This document shows, piece after piece, positions 43,649 to 52,962 of a DNA stretch of 64,000 bases. The stretch lies in NCBI GenBank assembly GCA_018335935.1, contig JAGXRG010000001.1, forward strand, positions 46,326 through 110,325. The letters are read 5' to 3'. Both the position numbers and the translations under genes were made by a program. Below the pieces are notes generated by a model that was not told the DNA's origin, did no database searches, and worked only from the letters and a program-made list of their open reading frames with translations. The number at the start of each line of letters is the position of its first letter. The stretch's first letter is position 1. This stretch comes from Chitinophagaceae bacterium (GTDB lineage: Bacteria > Bacteroidota > Bacteroidia > Chitinophagales > Chitinophagaceae).

Positions 43649-43666
43649 GATTTCCTCCTTGAAATA

Positions 43667-45328
43667 ATGTATAATAAAAAATTAGAAAAAATAAAATTTA
43701 CGCTCACTCTAAAAATATTTAGTTTTTCTTTTTTTATATTTTTATTTTTTTCCACAAATATTCTTGGACAACGAACTGCTATTAAAGATTCTGTTGCTCC
43801 CGGCAAAACAATTATTATTCTGAGTGCCGATCGCTATAATTTACAAGATAGAGATTCTAGTGGAAAATTTATATCATTAGCAGGTAATGCTAAAGTTCAA
43901 CAAGAAAAAACTTTCTTTAATGCCGACAGTATTGTTCTAAATCAAAAAGAAAATTTTTTAGAAGCTTTTGGCAATATTCATATTAACGATGCTGACAGTG
44001 TTCATACTTATGCTCAATATTTAAAATATTTTGGTAAAGAAAAATTGGCTCAACTAAGAATGAAAGTTAAATTAACTGATGGCAAAGGAACTTTAACTAC
44101 AGAAAATCTAGATTATGAAGTTGGATTAAAAATGGGCACATACACCAATGGAGGTAAATTAGTAAATGGAAAAACTACTTTAACCAGCAAAGAAGGATTC
44201 TACTATGGAGATACAAAAGATGTTTACTTCTACAAAAATGTAGAAATGTTTAGTCCAGATACTAAAATATTTACAGATACCTTAATTTACAACATTAATT
44301 CAGAAACTACCACATTCACAGCAATGGCAACCATCTTTAATGAACAAAGAAGAGTGGTTACTCGAGATGGTTTCTATAATTTAAAAACTAAGAAAGCCTA
44401 TTTTGGTAAAAGAACTTTTATTGAAGATAGTAGCTATACATTAAGAGCAGATGATATGCATTTTGATGATAGTACCGGTAAAGGAAGTTTTACAGGCAAT
44501 GCTGTATATAGAAGCAAAAGTGTAGTTGATGGATTCGACCTCATTGCAAACAATATCAAAACAAATTCTAAGCTAAAAACTTTATTAGCAACTGAGAAGC
44601 CCATTCTGTTTATTAAACAAGAAAATGATACTATTTATTTAACTGCTGATACTTTGTATTCTGGCAGATACACTTCGCTTCAAAAGAAAATGAATGTAAA
44701 AACACTTAGGGATACTATTAAAGGTGTGTATGAAATAACATACGATAAAGACAGTAGTAATGACAGATATTTTGAAGCCTATCATCATGTAAAAATATTT
44801 TCAGACTCTTTGCAAGCTCATGCTGATAGTCTTTTTTATAGTGGTGCAGATTCTGTGTTTAGACTGTTTAAAAACCCTATAGTTTGGGCACAAGAAAATC
44901 AAATTACTGGCGATACCATTTACATGTTTTTAAAAAATAAAAAACCAGAAAAACTAATGGTTCAAGAAAATGCAATGGCCATTAGTAAAGTAAACAACAC
45001 TTTCTTTAATCAAATTCGAGGGAATAATATTTTAGGAAATTTTGTAGATGGTAAAATTGATTTTTTAAAAACAAAAGGTAGTCCTGCAAAAAATGTTTAT
45101 TATGCTGAAGACGAAGAAAAAAAATTAGTTGGAGTAAATGAATCTTTAGCAGATGTTATTGAAGTGTATTTTAAAAATGATAAACCTGAGAAAGTTGTCT
45201 TCATTAATAATTTAACAGGAACAATGTTTCCTATTAATCAAGTAAATCATAGTTCAATACAAGTAGAAGGATTTAAATGGTTACAATCGCTTCGACCAAA
45301 AACCAAGTTTGAAATTTTTGGTAATTAA
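43667..45328 (+). CDS. Exported OstA/LptA-like protein
   Basis: The 553-residue protein has an N-terminal signal helix (FSFSFFIFLFFSTNILGQ) and a repeated LptA/OstA jellyroll pattern (SLAGNAKVQQEKTFFNADSI, FGNIHINDADSVHTYA, GNAVYRSKSV). It resembles the Bacteroidota OstA-like proteins that bridge LPS or lipids across the periplasm. Together with the MCE protein upstream it forms a likely envelope-lipid operon. It overlaps the XdhC gene by four bases at the 3' ends. Confidence 0.87.
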   Translation: MYNKKLEKIKFTLTLKIFSFSFFIFLFFSTNILGQRTAIKDSVAPGKTIIILSADRYNLQDRDSSGKFISLAGNAKVQQEKTFFNADSIVLNQKENFLEAFGNIHINDADSVHTYAQYLKYFGKEKLAQLRMKVKLTDGKGTLTTENLDYEVGLKMGTYTNGGKLVNGKTTLTSKEGFYYGDTKDVYFYKNVEMFSPDTKIFTDTLIYNINSETTTFTAMATIFNEQRRVVTRDGFYNLKTKKAYFGKRTFIEDSSYTLRADDMHFDDSTGKGSFTGNAVYRSKSVVDGFDLIANNIKTNSKLKTLLATEKPILFIKQENDTIYLTADTLYSGRYTSLQKKMNVKTLRDTIKGVYEITYDKDSSNDRYFEAYHHVKIFSDSLQAHADSLFYSGADSVFRLFKNPIVWAQENQITGDTIYMFLKNKKPEKLMVQENAMAISKVNNTFFNQIRGNNILGNFVDGKIDFLKTKGSPAKNVYYAEDEEKKLVGVNESLADVIEVYFKNDKPEKVVFINNLTGTMFPINQVNHSSIQVEGFKWLQSLRPKTKFEIFGN

Positions 45329-46257
45329 ACACCTCCATTTTTTATAGAAATAATTTCTGCTGCAATACTCACTGCTATTTCTTGAGTGGTTTTACTGTTG
45401 ATTGGCAAACCAATTGGTGCTTTTACTTTAGCTAACATTGTATTAGTAATCCCTTCTACTCTTAACTCATTGAATAAAGTTTCTATTTTTTTTGAACTGC
45501 CTAAAAGACCAAGATATTTAAAAGTTTGTTGTATGATTTGTTTTAAGATGATTTTATCTGTTCTATATCCAACAGTCATAATCACCACATAATCTTTTTC
45601 GCTTGCCCGAAACTGTTCCATAAATGTTTCATAATTCACAATATGAATTTTATGAGTAAAATTATTTTGAGTTATGGTTGATAAATTTTCTCTGTCATCA
45701 TACACATGAACTTCAAAATTTAGAAACGACATAAGTTCAGACAATGCTAAACTACAATGACCACCACCAATAATATGAATAATAGATTTTGTTTCTAAGT
45801 ACTCAGAATAACTCCAAAGTTGTTCATCAATAAAATCAAAATCTTTTGCATCATCATCACTACAAATTAGTCCACTTTTACTAATAGTAAATGTTGAATG
45901 ATTTTGGTTGATGATTAACTGAATTGTTGAAAGATCACTTACTGATAAAGGAACAAAGGCAACCATTTGCGATCCACTACAAATCATGCCTGATTGATTT
46001 TTGCTTTTTTCTTTATCGTGAAATTGTTCTTGAAGAAATATTTTTGTAGATGATTGTTGTAACAATGATTTAGCTTTTTCAACCAGCTTAAACTCCATAA
46101 TTCCCCCACCAATAGTACCAAAAAAAGAATCATCAGCTGCAACTGCCATTTTAAAACCCTGCCTACCTGGTGAACTTCCATTGCTTTGAACAACACATAG
46201 CAGCATAATTTTGTGGACATGCTGCAATTTATTTTCTATAAATTTCCAAATACTCAT
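45325..46257 (-). CDS. xdhC: XdhC/CoxI-family molybdenum cofactor maturation protein
   Basis: The 310-residue protein has the XdhC_CoxI domain (VVQSNGSSPGRQGFKMAVA, GTIGGGIMEFKLVEKAK) and a C-terminal Rossmann domain (HIIGGGHCSLALSELM, VIMTVGYRTDK). XdhC binds and sulfurates molybdopterin and hands it to xanthine dehydrogenase, whose subunits are encoded in the same cluster. It is the most 3' gene of the purine cluster. Confidence 0.92.
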   Translation of the reverse strand: MSIWKFIENKLQHVHKIMLLCVVQSNGSSPGRQGFKMAVAADDSFFGTIGGGIMEFKLVEKAKSLLQQSSTKIFLQEQFHDKEKSKNQSGMICSGSQMVAFVPLSVSDLSTIQLIINQNHSTFTISKSGLICSDDDAKDFDFIDEQLWSYSEYLETKSIIHIIGGGHCSLALSELMSFLNFEVHVYDDRENLSTITQNNFTHKIHIVNYETFMEQFRASEKDYVVIMTVGYRTDKIILKQIIQQTFKYLGLLGSSKKIETLFNELRVEGITNTMLAKVKAPIGLPINSKTTQEIAVSIAAEIISIKNGGV

Positions 46258-46269
46258 TTATAATTTTTT

Positions 46270-46325
46270 GCTACGAAGGCACAAAGATTCAAAGAGTAAA
46301 ATTTGTGTCGTTGTGCCTTTGTGGC
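46270..46325. repeat. GCCACAAAGGCACAA-type inverted repeat
   Basis: The left arm GCTACGAAGGCACAA (46270-46284) pairs with TTGTGCCTTTGTGGC (46311-46325) at 13 of 15 positions. It fills most of the xdhC-DUF6986 spacer and may act as a processing or termination hairpin. Confidence 0.75.
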
Positions 46326-46334
46326 TATTAGAAC

Positions 46335-47669
46335 TTATTTCATTTTTCTATTCTCTAAAATATATTTGAAAGATCTACTTCTAATTTCATCTAAAGTTAA
46401 ACCTGTTGCTAAAACTTCTTCTTCAGTAATTGCACCACTATTTAATGCCCTTAAAAAATAATTCAATAATCCTTGTCCGGTTGCAGCATCATCAAACACA
46501 TCTCCAATTAAAGTGGCTCTTGCAGCTTTTTCTACAAAGGTTTTCAAACGTTCAACAGCATCGTCATAGCTTTCTAAAAAGAAAGCATATACAGCAGCAT
46601 AACGCATAGGGAATTGTGCTGGATTTAAATCCCAGCCTTGGTAAAATCCATTCCATAAAGAATGACGAATATGATCATAACCTTTTTTCCAAGCTCTGTG
46701 AACTACTTCTTTATTTTCTTCATGTTGCTGTGGTGTTAGTTCTCCTCTGTGTGGACCAATTGGCATTGTATTAGTTGCCCCATCACTCAACCATATTCCT
46801 GTATGTGCTAATGCTACTTTAGTCATGTGATGTGCAAAATCACAAACTGGATGATTCATTTCTTGATACTTGGCTGTGATATTACAACTTGCAGTATAAT
46901 CGTAAGTACCAAAATGCATGGCAATACAACGACCCTTGCTTGCCAAAATAAATTTGTTTAAAGGATTTGTTCCATCATAAGCCATGATGGATTGTGTGGT
47001 TTCAACCATCATTTCCATTTTTAAAATACCTTTATCTAAATTTAATTCTTCCTCTAAAATTTCAAAGAAGTTCGCCAAGGTTGCTGGTTGTTCTGGAATA
47101 GTAACTTTTGGCAACATCACTACAAAATTGTTGGGTAGTTTACCTTTAGTTTCTTTCACTAATGTTGAAACAAAAATATCCAATGTCTTCAACCCTCTTT
47201 CTTTCATTTCCTCAGTAAAGGGTTTGATACGAATGCCAATAAATGGAGATAAAGTATTTTCTTGCATTCCTTTAGCTACTTCTTTTGCAGCATATTCAGC
47301 TGTTGCATCTTCTTCTTCATTGCTTCTATTACCAAAACCATCTTCAAAATCAATTCTAAAATCTTCAATGGCTTCAGTCTTTAGTTTGGCTATAACTTTA
47401 GAATAAATTTTCTGATGAAAGCTGATATCACCTTCTAACCCAAATGCTTTACCAAATTCCTCAGCATTGGGTGCATAGGTTTCTAAAACTTCTAAAGCCC
47501 TTTCACCTAAAGACTTTGCAGCATCATACTTAAATAAATTTGCACCGCCATATAAAGTGTGTACAGGCTGACGATCACTTCTATCTCCAGGATAAATTTG
47601 CTGAAAAGCAGTATTAGCTTGCTTTAAACTGTTGAATAATTGTTCTTTTTTATGTTGTGGAATAGTCAT
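46335..47669 (-). CDS. DUF6986 / HpcH-HpaI-like protein of the ureide cluster
   Basis: The 444-residue protein resembles the DUF6986 family, an HpcH/HpaI (citrate-lyase-beta-like) TIM-barrel group sometimes annotated phosphoenolpyruvate kinase. Visible metal or substrate segments are EDFRIDFEDGFGNRSNEEED, MLPKVTIPEQ and MEMMVETTQSIM, the Glu and Asp positions expected for a Mg-enolate aldolase. Its place beside xdhC, uraD-uraH and puuD suggests a role in ureide or glyoxylate handling. The reaction is not known from the sequence. Confidence 0.75.
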   Translation of the reverse strand: MTIPQHKKEQLFNSLKQANTAFQQIYPGDRSDRQPVHTLYGGANLFKYDAAKSLGERALEVLETYAPNAEEFGKAFGLEGDISFHQKIYSKVIAKLKTEAIEDFRIDFEDGFGNRSNEEEDATAEYAAKEVAKGMQENTLSPFIGIRIKPFTEEMKERGLKTLDIFVSTLVKETKGKLPNNFVVMLPKVTIPEQPATLANFFEILEEELNLDKGILKMEMMVETTQSIMAYDGTNPLNKFILASKGRCIAMHFGTYDYTASCNITAKYQEMNHPVCDFAHHMTKVALAHTGIWLSDGATNTMPIGPHRGELTPQQHEENKEVVHRAWKKGYDHIRHSLWNGFYQGWDLNPAQFPMRYAAVYAFFLESYDDAVERLKTFVEKAARATLIGDVFDDAATGQGLLNYFLRALNSGAITEEEVLATGLTLDEIRSRSFKYILENRKMK

Positions 47670-47675
47670 TTTTAA

Positions 47676-47784
47676 TTATTAATTATAAATTATTAATGGT
47701 TAATGGTTAATTATTGAATGTATTAAATTTTTATTTTTTTTAAAAAAGCTAATTTAAAATTTATCATTTACAATTTACAATTAC
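47676..47784. repeat. AT-rich repeat spacer
   Basis: The 115-base spacer has AATGGTTAATGGTTAATT and the TTTACAATTTACAATTA phrase seen at 577-615. No gene is visible. Confidence 0.4.
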
Positions 47785-48633
47785 TCAACTTCCTCTATAA
47801 GTACTATATCCAAAGGGATTGATGAGTAAAGGCACATGATAATGACTTTCATCTGTAACTGTAAACATAATTTCAACAGAAGGATAAAATGTTTTGATAT
47901 TCTTCTTCTCAAAATAAGAACCAGTGTTAAAAACCATTTTATAATTTCCTGCAGGTATAGTTTTTTCTGAAGGCAATAAATCTGAAATTCTACCATCTGC
48001 ATTCGTTACTCCTTGAGACAATGTTTTCCATTCACCATTTTCTTTACTCATCAATCGAATACTGATATCAGTACCTGGTTTTCCAATTGATGTATCCAAT
48101 ACATGTGTTGTAATCTGACTCATGTTTAAAAATTTAAAGTTACCATTTGAAATGATTTTTTTTAATCTGATGATGGTGATCTTTTGTTGTTCCGCCATTG
48201 CAATATGTAATTCTTCATCAACTGAATTCTCTACTCTATCTTTTATTAATTGCAACATTTCTGATGCAGATTTACCAGTAGCACAAACAATAAAAATAAA
48301 ACCAAATTGTTTTTCATATCTATTATTCAAAAAAGCTAATTGATGAATGGTTTCTTCATCTGCTGTTGTAATAGCAGCTTGTTCTTTACTTGCAAACTTT
48401 TCTTTCAAACTATTGATATCTCCAATCTTTGGATGATGTGTAAAAGATGCTCTCCAATCTTCTTCACTACATTCATCATACCATACCTTTGTAGCTTTAT
48501 CAATCAAATCTTTTTCAGAAGCAAATGGAAAATAATTCAACATGTGTTCAGTCCATTTTTTTGAACCACAACAACTGAACAAAAGTTCTTGAACCTTTTT
48601 TTTATCTAAAGCATTGAATGCAGCTAAAGTCAT
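47785..48633 (-). CDS. Fused OHCU decarboxylase and 5-hydroxyisourate hydrolase (allantoin synthase)
   Basis: The 282-residue fusion makes (S)-allantoin from 5-hydroxyisourate. Residues 1-165 are OHCU decarboxylase (HHPKIGDINSLKEKF with the catalytic His). Residues 170-282 are the transthyretin-like HIU hydrolase (THVLDTSIGKPGTDI with its His, NADGRISDL, ESHYHVPLL and the C-terminal YRGS). The order matches the plant allantoin synthase TTL. A Met at the junction (MSQITTHVLD) could permit separate translation of the hydrolase. Confidence 0.93.
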   Translation of the reverse strand: MTLAAFNALDKKKVQELLFSCCGSKKWTEHMLNYFPFASEKDLIDKATKVWYDECSEEDWRASFTHHPKIGDINSLKEKFASKEQAAITTADEETIHQLAFLNNRYEKQFGFIFIVCATGKSASEMLQLIKDRVENSVDEELHIAMAEQQKITIIRLKKIISNGNFKFLNMSQITTHVLDTSIGKPGTDISIRLMSKENGEWKTLSQGVTNADGRISDLLPSEKTIPAGNYKMVFNTGSYFEKKNIKTFYPSVEIMFTVTDESHYHVPLLINPFGYSTYRGS

Positions 48634-48644
48634 AATCAGAAATT

Positions 48645-50045
48645 TTATTTTAAACTTGCTCCTTGTTCAATCCAACATCTAATAATATTTCTTTCTTCTT
48701 CCGTCATGTTGGTTTTATTATTTTGAGGCATAGTTTTAGTTAAAACAACTCGTTGCAAAATCAAATCTTTTTTTGCAATAATATCATTTGGTGTATCATA
48801 TTTTACTCCATTAGGTGCAATTTTATTTATATCATCAGTTGGTCGAGATGAATGACAACTAACACACCTATTCTGAATAATTGTATTTACTTCAACAAAA
48901 CTAATTGTCTCTTTACAAGCATTAGGATTTGCACTAGGTGCAGAAATAAAACAAGCTGATAAAAGTATAATTACTGAAATCGGTAACACCCAAACACTTT
49001 GTTGCTTTTTTTCTTTTAAGTTGAGGTAATGCTTTACACCAGCTGCTCCCAAAGAAATAATAGCTAAAATTAACCAAGAATATTTAAACCCAAATGTTGA
49101 AGGAAAATGGTTACTCACCATTACAAATAATACAGGTAATGTAAAATAATTATTATGTAAAGAACGTGCCAATGCATTTTTTCCTAACTGAGGATCTAAA
49201 GGTTTGCCTTCTTTAGCAGCTTTAACCATTGCTTTTTGTGAAGGAATAATCACAAAAAAAACATTGGCTACCATTAAGCTTCCTATCATTGCTCCAAAAT
49301 GCATGTATGCTGCACGACTGTTAAACACATGAGCATAAAACCATGCAAATCCAACTAATAAAATAAATCCTAAAAAAGTAAATAACAAGGGTTTTTTAAT
49401 TAATGGAGATTTACATAATAGATCATACATTAACCATGCAACAACAAAAGACCCTACACCAATTAAAATGCCTTGAGTGGGTGTAATATCTAAAATATTT
49501 TTATCAATCAAAAATGCAGAAGCATTAAAATAATACACTACAAACAATAAACAAAATCCAGAGAGCCATGTAAAATATGCTTCGTATTTAAACCAGTGCA
49601 AATGCTTAGGAATTGTTTTTGGGGCAACTTTATATTTTTCTAAATAATAAAATCCACCACCATGAACAGCCCATAAATTTCCTGCTAATTCATCTCGAAC
49701 ATTTTCAGTTCTATTTAAAGCATTTTCTAAAAAAACAAAATAAAATGATGCTCCAATCCAAGCAATACCAAATGTGATATGCATTACACGAATAATAATA
49801 TTAAGCCATTCCATTAAATGACTTTCTTGTGGAGTGCCTTTTACTAAAACATAAGTATTGATGATTAGTGCTATAATCACTAATATCATTCCTGTATAAA
49901 TAAAATTTTGTGCAGTTGAAAGATGCTCATTATCTGAATCATCAGACTGCATCAACTTAATAATTGTTGGCAGTTTATGAGACATCACTATCAGCATGAT
50001 TAATATGCTCAATAGCACAATGTATAATATGATGCTAATAGTCAC
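48645..50045 (-). CDS. puuD: Membrane urate oxidase with C-terminal cytochrome c domain
   Basis: The 466-residue protein has about eight membrane helices and the DUF989/PuuD motifs (IIRVMHITFGIAWIGASFYF, LHWFKYEAYFTWLSG, AYMHFGAMIGSLMVAN). The C terminus carries a c-type heme motif (CVSCHSSRP) and a distal Met (KTMPQNNKTNMT). PuuD-type enzymes oxidise urate to 5-hydroxyisourate and pass electrons through cytochrome c instead of making H2O2. It fills the urate-oxidation step between XdhAB and the fused allantoin synthase, and overlaps the allantoicase stop by one base. Confidence 0.9.
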   Translation of the reverse strand: MTISIILYIVLLSILIMLIVMSHKLPTIIKLMQSDDSDNEHLSTAQNFIYTGMILVIIALIINTYVLVKGTPQESHLMEWLNIIIRVMHITFGIAWIGASFYFVFLENALNRTENVRDELAGNLWAVHGGGFYYLEKYKVAPKTIPKHLHWFKYEAYFTWLSGFCLLFVVYYFNASAFLIDKNILDITPTQGILIGVGSFVVAWLMYDLLCKSPLIKKPLLFTFLGFILLVGFAWFYAHVFNSRAAYMHFGAMIGSLMVANVFFVIIPSQKAMVKAAKEGKPLDPQLGKNALARSLHNNYFTLPVLFVMVSNHFPSTFGFKYSWLILAIISLGAAGVKHYLNLKEKKQQSVWVLPISVIILLSACFISAPSANPNACKETISFVEVNTIIQNRCVSCHSSRPTDDINKIAPNGVKYDTPNDIIAKKDLILQRVVLTKTMPQNNKTNMTEEERNIIRCWIEQGASLK

Positions 50046-51064
50046 TATTTTGAAATTTTACCAATTAATCTTAATCTACTGATTCCTCCATCAGGATAAA
50101 TATTTAATCGAATATGAGTGATAGATTGCTTATGTAATATTTCACTACTAAATTCATGAATATGATCTGCACTTAATTTTTGTTTAGATAGCAATTCGTT
50201 CCATTCAACATTGTTATTCATCACATCTTCATCACTTCTATTACAACATTCTATGGAACATGAATCCGGATAATTTCCTTTAAAATGACAAGTATCAACA
50301 ATTATTTTTTCAGCAACACCAGGATGAGCAAGTTTCAACATTACCCAATCGCAATTATTAGGAGTTCTATTTCTTTTGGTTTCCCAGCCATCACCCATAT
50401 TGATACTCCTATTAGGCATAATTAAATTACTCATGGCACTAAAGAACATATCGTTACAAGCCAAAGCTTTGCCTCCATTGATTGCTGCTACTAAATCAAT
50501 AGATTCATTGCTGGAAACTTTAGACCAATCTTTAAACACTTCTCCATAAACTCTTAATCTTGCTACACCACCATCAGGATAAATATGTAATCGAATATGT
50601 GTGAAAATTTCATCTGAATTAGATTCATAAAAATTTTGTGAACCTGCATCGAGATGAGACTTTGGCAAGATTTCTTTCCATGAAAGATTTTCCCAATCAG
50701 TGATTCCAACACTACTTTCTAAATTAATTGCTTCAATAGATGCATGAGGAGGATGATTACCTAAAAAGAAATTGGTATCTATATCAAATCCTTTGATTTT
50801 ACCTGATGTAGCTAATTGAATTACTGCCCAATCATGACCAGGAGTTCTTTTTCTTCTACTCTCCCAGCCATCCATCCATTTGCCTCTCTCTGTGTATTTA
50901 TCAGTGATGAAAATACCACGTGTTGGTTTTATTAAATTCTCTTTTTCTGCAAAAAAATCATCAGTTGCAAATAAAACTTTTCCACCCAAACGTTCAGCAG
51001 CTAAATCAGTAAGCTGTGCAAATGCTGGAGCTTCTTTAATGATTTCTTTTACGGTTGTGTTCAT
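50045..51064 (-). CDS. alc: Allantoicase
   Basis: The 339-residue protein has two tandem allantoicase repeats (residues 1-165 and 180-335) with paired motifs GKWMDGWESRRKRTPGHDWA and GDGWETKRNRTPNNCDW, and IRLHIYPDGGVARLR and IRLNIYPDGGISRLR. It hydrolyses allantoate to ureidoglycolate and urea. It sits between puuD and the inserted ORF6N gene. Confidence 0.96.
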   Translation of the reverse strand: MNTTVKEIIKEAPAFAQLTDLAAERLGGKVLFATDDFFAEKENLIKPTRGIFITDKYTERGKWMDGWESRRKRTPGHDWAVIQLATSGKIKGFDIDTNFFLGNHPPHASIEAINLESSVGITDWENLSWKEILPKSHLDAGSQNFYESNSDEIFTHIRLHIYPDGGVARLRVYGEVFKDWSKVSSNESIDLVAAINGGKALACNDMFFSAMSNLIMPNRSINMGDGWETKRNRTPNNCDWVMLKLAHPGVAEKIIVDTCHFKGNYPDSCSIECCNRSDEDVMNNNVEWNELLSKQKLSADHIHEFSSEILHKQSITHIRLNIYPDGGISRLRLIGKISK

Positions 51065-51079
51065 ATTTCTATTTAGATA

Positions 51080-51604
51080 TTAATTTGTTTTAAATCCAAT
51101 CCTTTCTCTTTCATCCCAACTTTTTCTTTCAACTTTTTCATCTAATAAATTCTCAATTGCAGAATAAATTTCATTGAGTTGAATATTGTGGCTAGCTGCA
51201 ATATTTTTCAATTCAATAATTTCTTTTGAAAGAGTTTGGTAGTTTATTGTAAATTGTCTTAATGCAATAAATGCTCTTACAATTGAAATATTCATTTTCA
51301 CAGCTTTATCACTTTTTAAAACACTTGCTAACATTGCAACTCCATGTTCAGTAAATGCAAAAGGTGTTATTTTTATATTTCTTTTAGCTTGGGATGCAGT
51401 AACATTTTGTGACCGCATCAAATTTTGCCATTCTGCAACAGTTAAACGAAACATAAAATCGTTCGGAAATCGATTACTATTTCTTTTTACAGCCTGATTT
51501 AATGCTTTGGTTTCAATTTCATATAAAATTGCTAAATCAAAGTCAAGAATAACTTTTTCATTTCTTAGTTCATAAATTATATTTTGAATATGTACTATTT
51601 CCAT
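51080..51604 (-). CDS. ORF6N-domain protein
   Basis: The 174-residue protein has an N-terminal ORF6N domain (IIYELRNEKVILDFDLAILY, RNSNRFPNDFMFRLTVAEW, TPFAFTEHGVAMLASVL) and a helical C terminus. ORF6N is a DNA-binding domain common in phage antirepressors (KilA-N group) and found as stray single genes in Bacteroidota. It has no role in purine breakdown and interrupts the alc-allB order, so it looks like an insertion. No flanking inverted repeat was found. Confidence 0.93.
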   Translation of the reverse strand: MEIVHIQNIIYELRNEKVILDFDLAILYEIETKALNQAVKRNSNRFPNDFMFRLTVAEWQNLMRSQNVTASQAKRNIKITPFAFTEHGVAMLASVLKSDKAVKMNISIVRAFIALRQFTINYQTLSKEIIELKNIAASHNIQLNEIYSAIENLLDEKVERKSWDERERIGFKTN

Positions 51605-51628
51605 AAATAATTAATTAAAATATTGAAA

Positions 51629-52954
51629 TTACTTTCTCAAAAGCCATGTTCCTTTATTTTTTTGTTTAATTTGATTATTTTGAAAAACAGTCTCACCATT
51701 TACGATAGTTTCTAATATAATTCCATAAAGACTTTCACCAATATATGGACTTATTTTATGTTTAAAATAAATATCTTCTTCTTTAACTAATTTGATTTCA
51801 TTTGGATTCCAAATTACAAAATCTGCATCAGCACCAATTTCAATTTTTCCTTTGTTTGCTATATTTAAAAACTTTGCAGGTTTTGAAGTAACTAAAGGAA
51901 TAAACTCTTCCAAACTCATCATTTCTTTTAGAGCAGTCCATGAACCACTTAATAAAAACTGAATACCAGCAATACCACCCCAAGCTTTTTTTAAATCTCC
52001 AGTTTCAATTTCTTTTAATGAAGCAGGTGCAGGGGAATGATCAGTTGATATAAAATCTAATGTTCCATTGAGCAAGGCTTGTCTTAATTGATCATTATTT
52101 TCTTTTTCACGAATCGGTGGAGCACATTTATAAATTGTTTTAGCATCTGGAATATTATCGGCATTAAAATATAAATATTGAGTGCAGGTTTCAGCAGTTA
52201 TAGGTAAACCTTCTTTACGTGCACTTTCAATCATTTCTAATGCATCTGCAGATGAAACATGAACAATATGAATTTTACATTGATGTTTTCTACATAAATC
52301 AATCATCATTTTAATAGCATCATTTTCCCAATGTTTTGGTCTACTGGCTAAATAATGTTGATAGCTTGTTGGATGATTTTCAAAATCACAATCAACCTCA
52401 TCAGTATACATTTCACAATGAACTAAAAGTGGAAGATTAAATTTTGCAATTGTTGGCATTGCAATTTCTAAATCATCTCGAGTAACATTTGGAAATTCAT
52501 CAATACCAGAATGAGTTAAAAAACATTTTATTCCAATGACTCCTGATTGCAATAACTCTTCTAAATCATTTACATTGCTTGGAATTAATCCTGCATAAAA
52601 ACCACAGTTAACGTTTAATTTATTTTCTGATGATTGTAGTTTTTGTTGAAATGCTGAAACAGTTGTGGTTACTGGACTTGCATTTAGTGGCATATCAACA
52701 ATTGTTGTTGTTCCACCAGCTGCAGCAGCTTTTGTTGCTGTATCAAAACCTTCCCACTCTGTTCTTCCAGGTTCATTTACATGAACATGAACATCAATAA
52801 CACCTGGCATGATAATATGATTTCCAAAATCCTCTGCATCATTAATTTTATCAAAAATTATTTGCTTAATTATTTGATTTGAAAATATAATAGTTGCAGG
52901 TTGAAGTTTTTGGTTCACCCAACATTGATGGCTATATATTTTTCTTTCTGTCAA
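51629..52954 (-). CDS. allB: Allantoinase
   Basis: The 441-residue amidohydrolase opens the hydantoin ring of allantoin. It has the zinc ligands in GVIDVHVHVNEPGRTEWEGF, the carbamylated Lys region (IGIKCFLTHSG), HCEMYTDE, IHIVHVSSADALEMI and the catalytic Asp in FISTDHSPAP. The stop of the xdhB gene is 8 bases upstream of its start, so they are co-transcribed. Confidence 0.95.
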   Translation of the reverse strand: MTERKIYSHQCWVNQKLQPATIIFSNQIIKQIIFDKINDAEDFGNHIIMPGVIDVHVHVNEPGRTEWEGFDTATKAAAAGGTTTIVDMPLNASPVTTTVSAFQQKLQSSENKLNVNCGFYAGLIPSNVNDLEELLQSGVIGIKCFLTHSGIDEFPNVTRDDLEIAMPTIAKFNLPLLVHCEMYTDEVDCDFENHPTSYQHYLASRPKHWENDAIKMMIDLCRKHQCKIHIVHVSSADALEMIESARKEGLPITAETCTQYLYFNADNIPDAKTIYKCAPPIREKENNDQLRQALLNGTLDFISTDHSPAPASLKEIETGDLKKAWGGIAGIQFLLSGSWTALKEMMSLEEFIPLVTSKPAKFLNIANKGKIEIGADADFVIWNPNEIKLVKEEDIYFKHKISPYIGESLYGIILETIVNGETVFQNNQIKQKNKGTWLLRK

Positions 52955-52962
52955 AATAAAAT

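Noticed and set aside
46984-47406. 140-residue plus-strand ORF
   Set aside because: It is antisense to the DUF6986 gene, has no recognisable family and reads as a low-complexity shadow of the coding strand.
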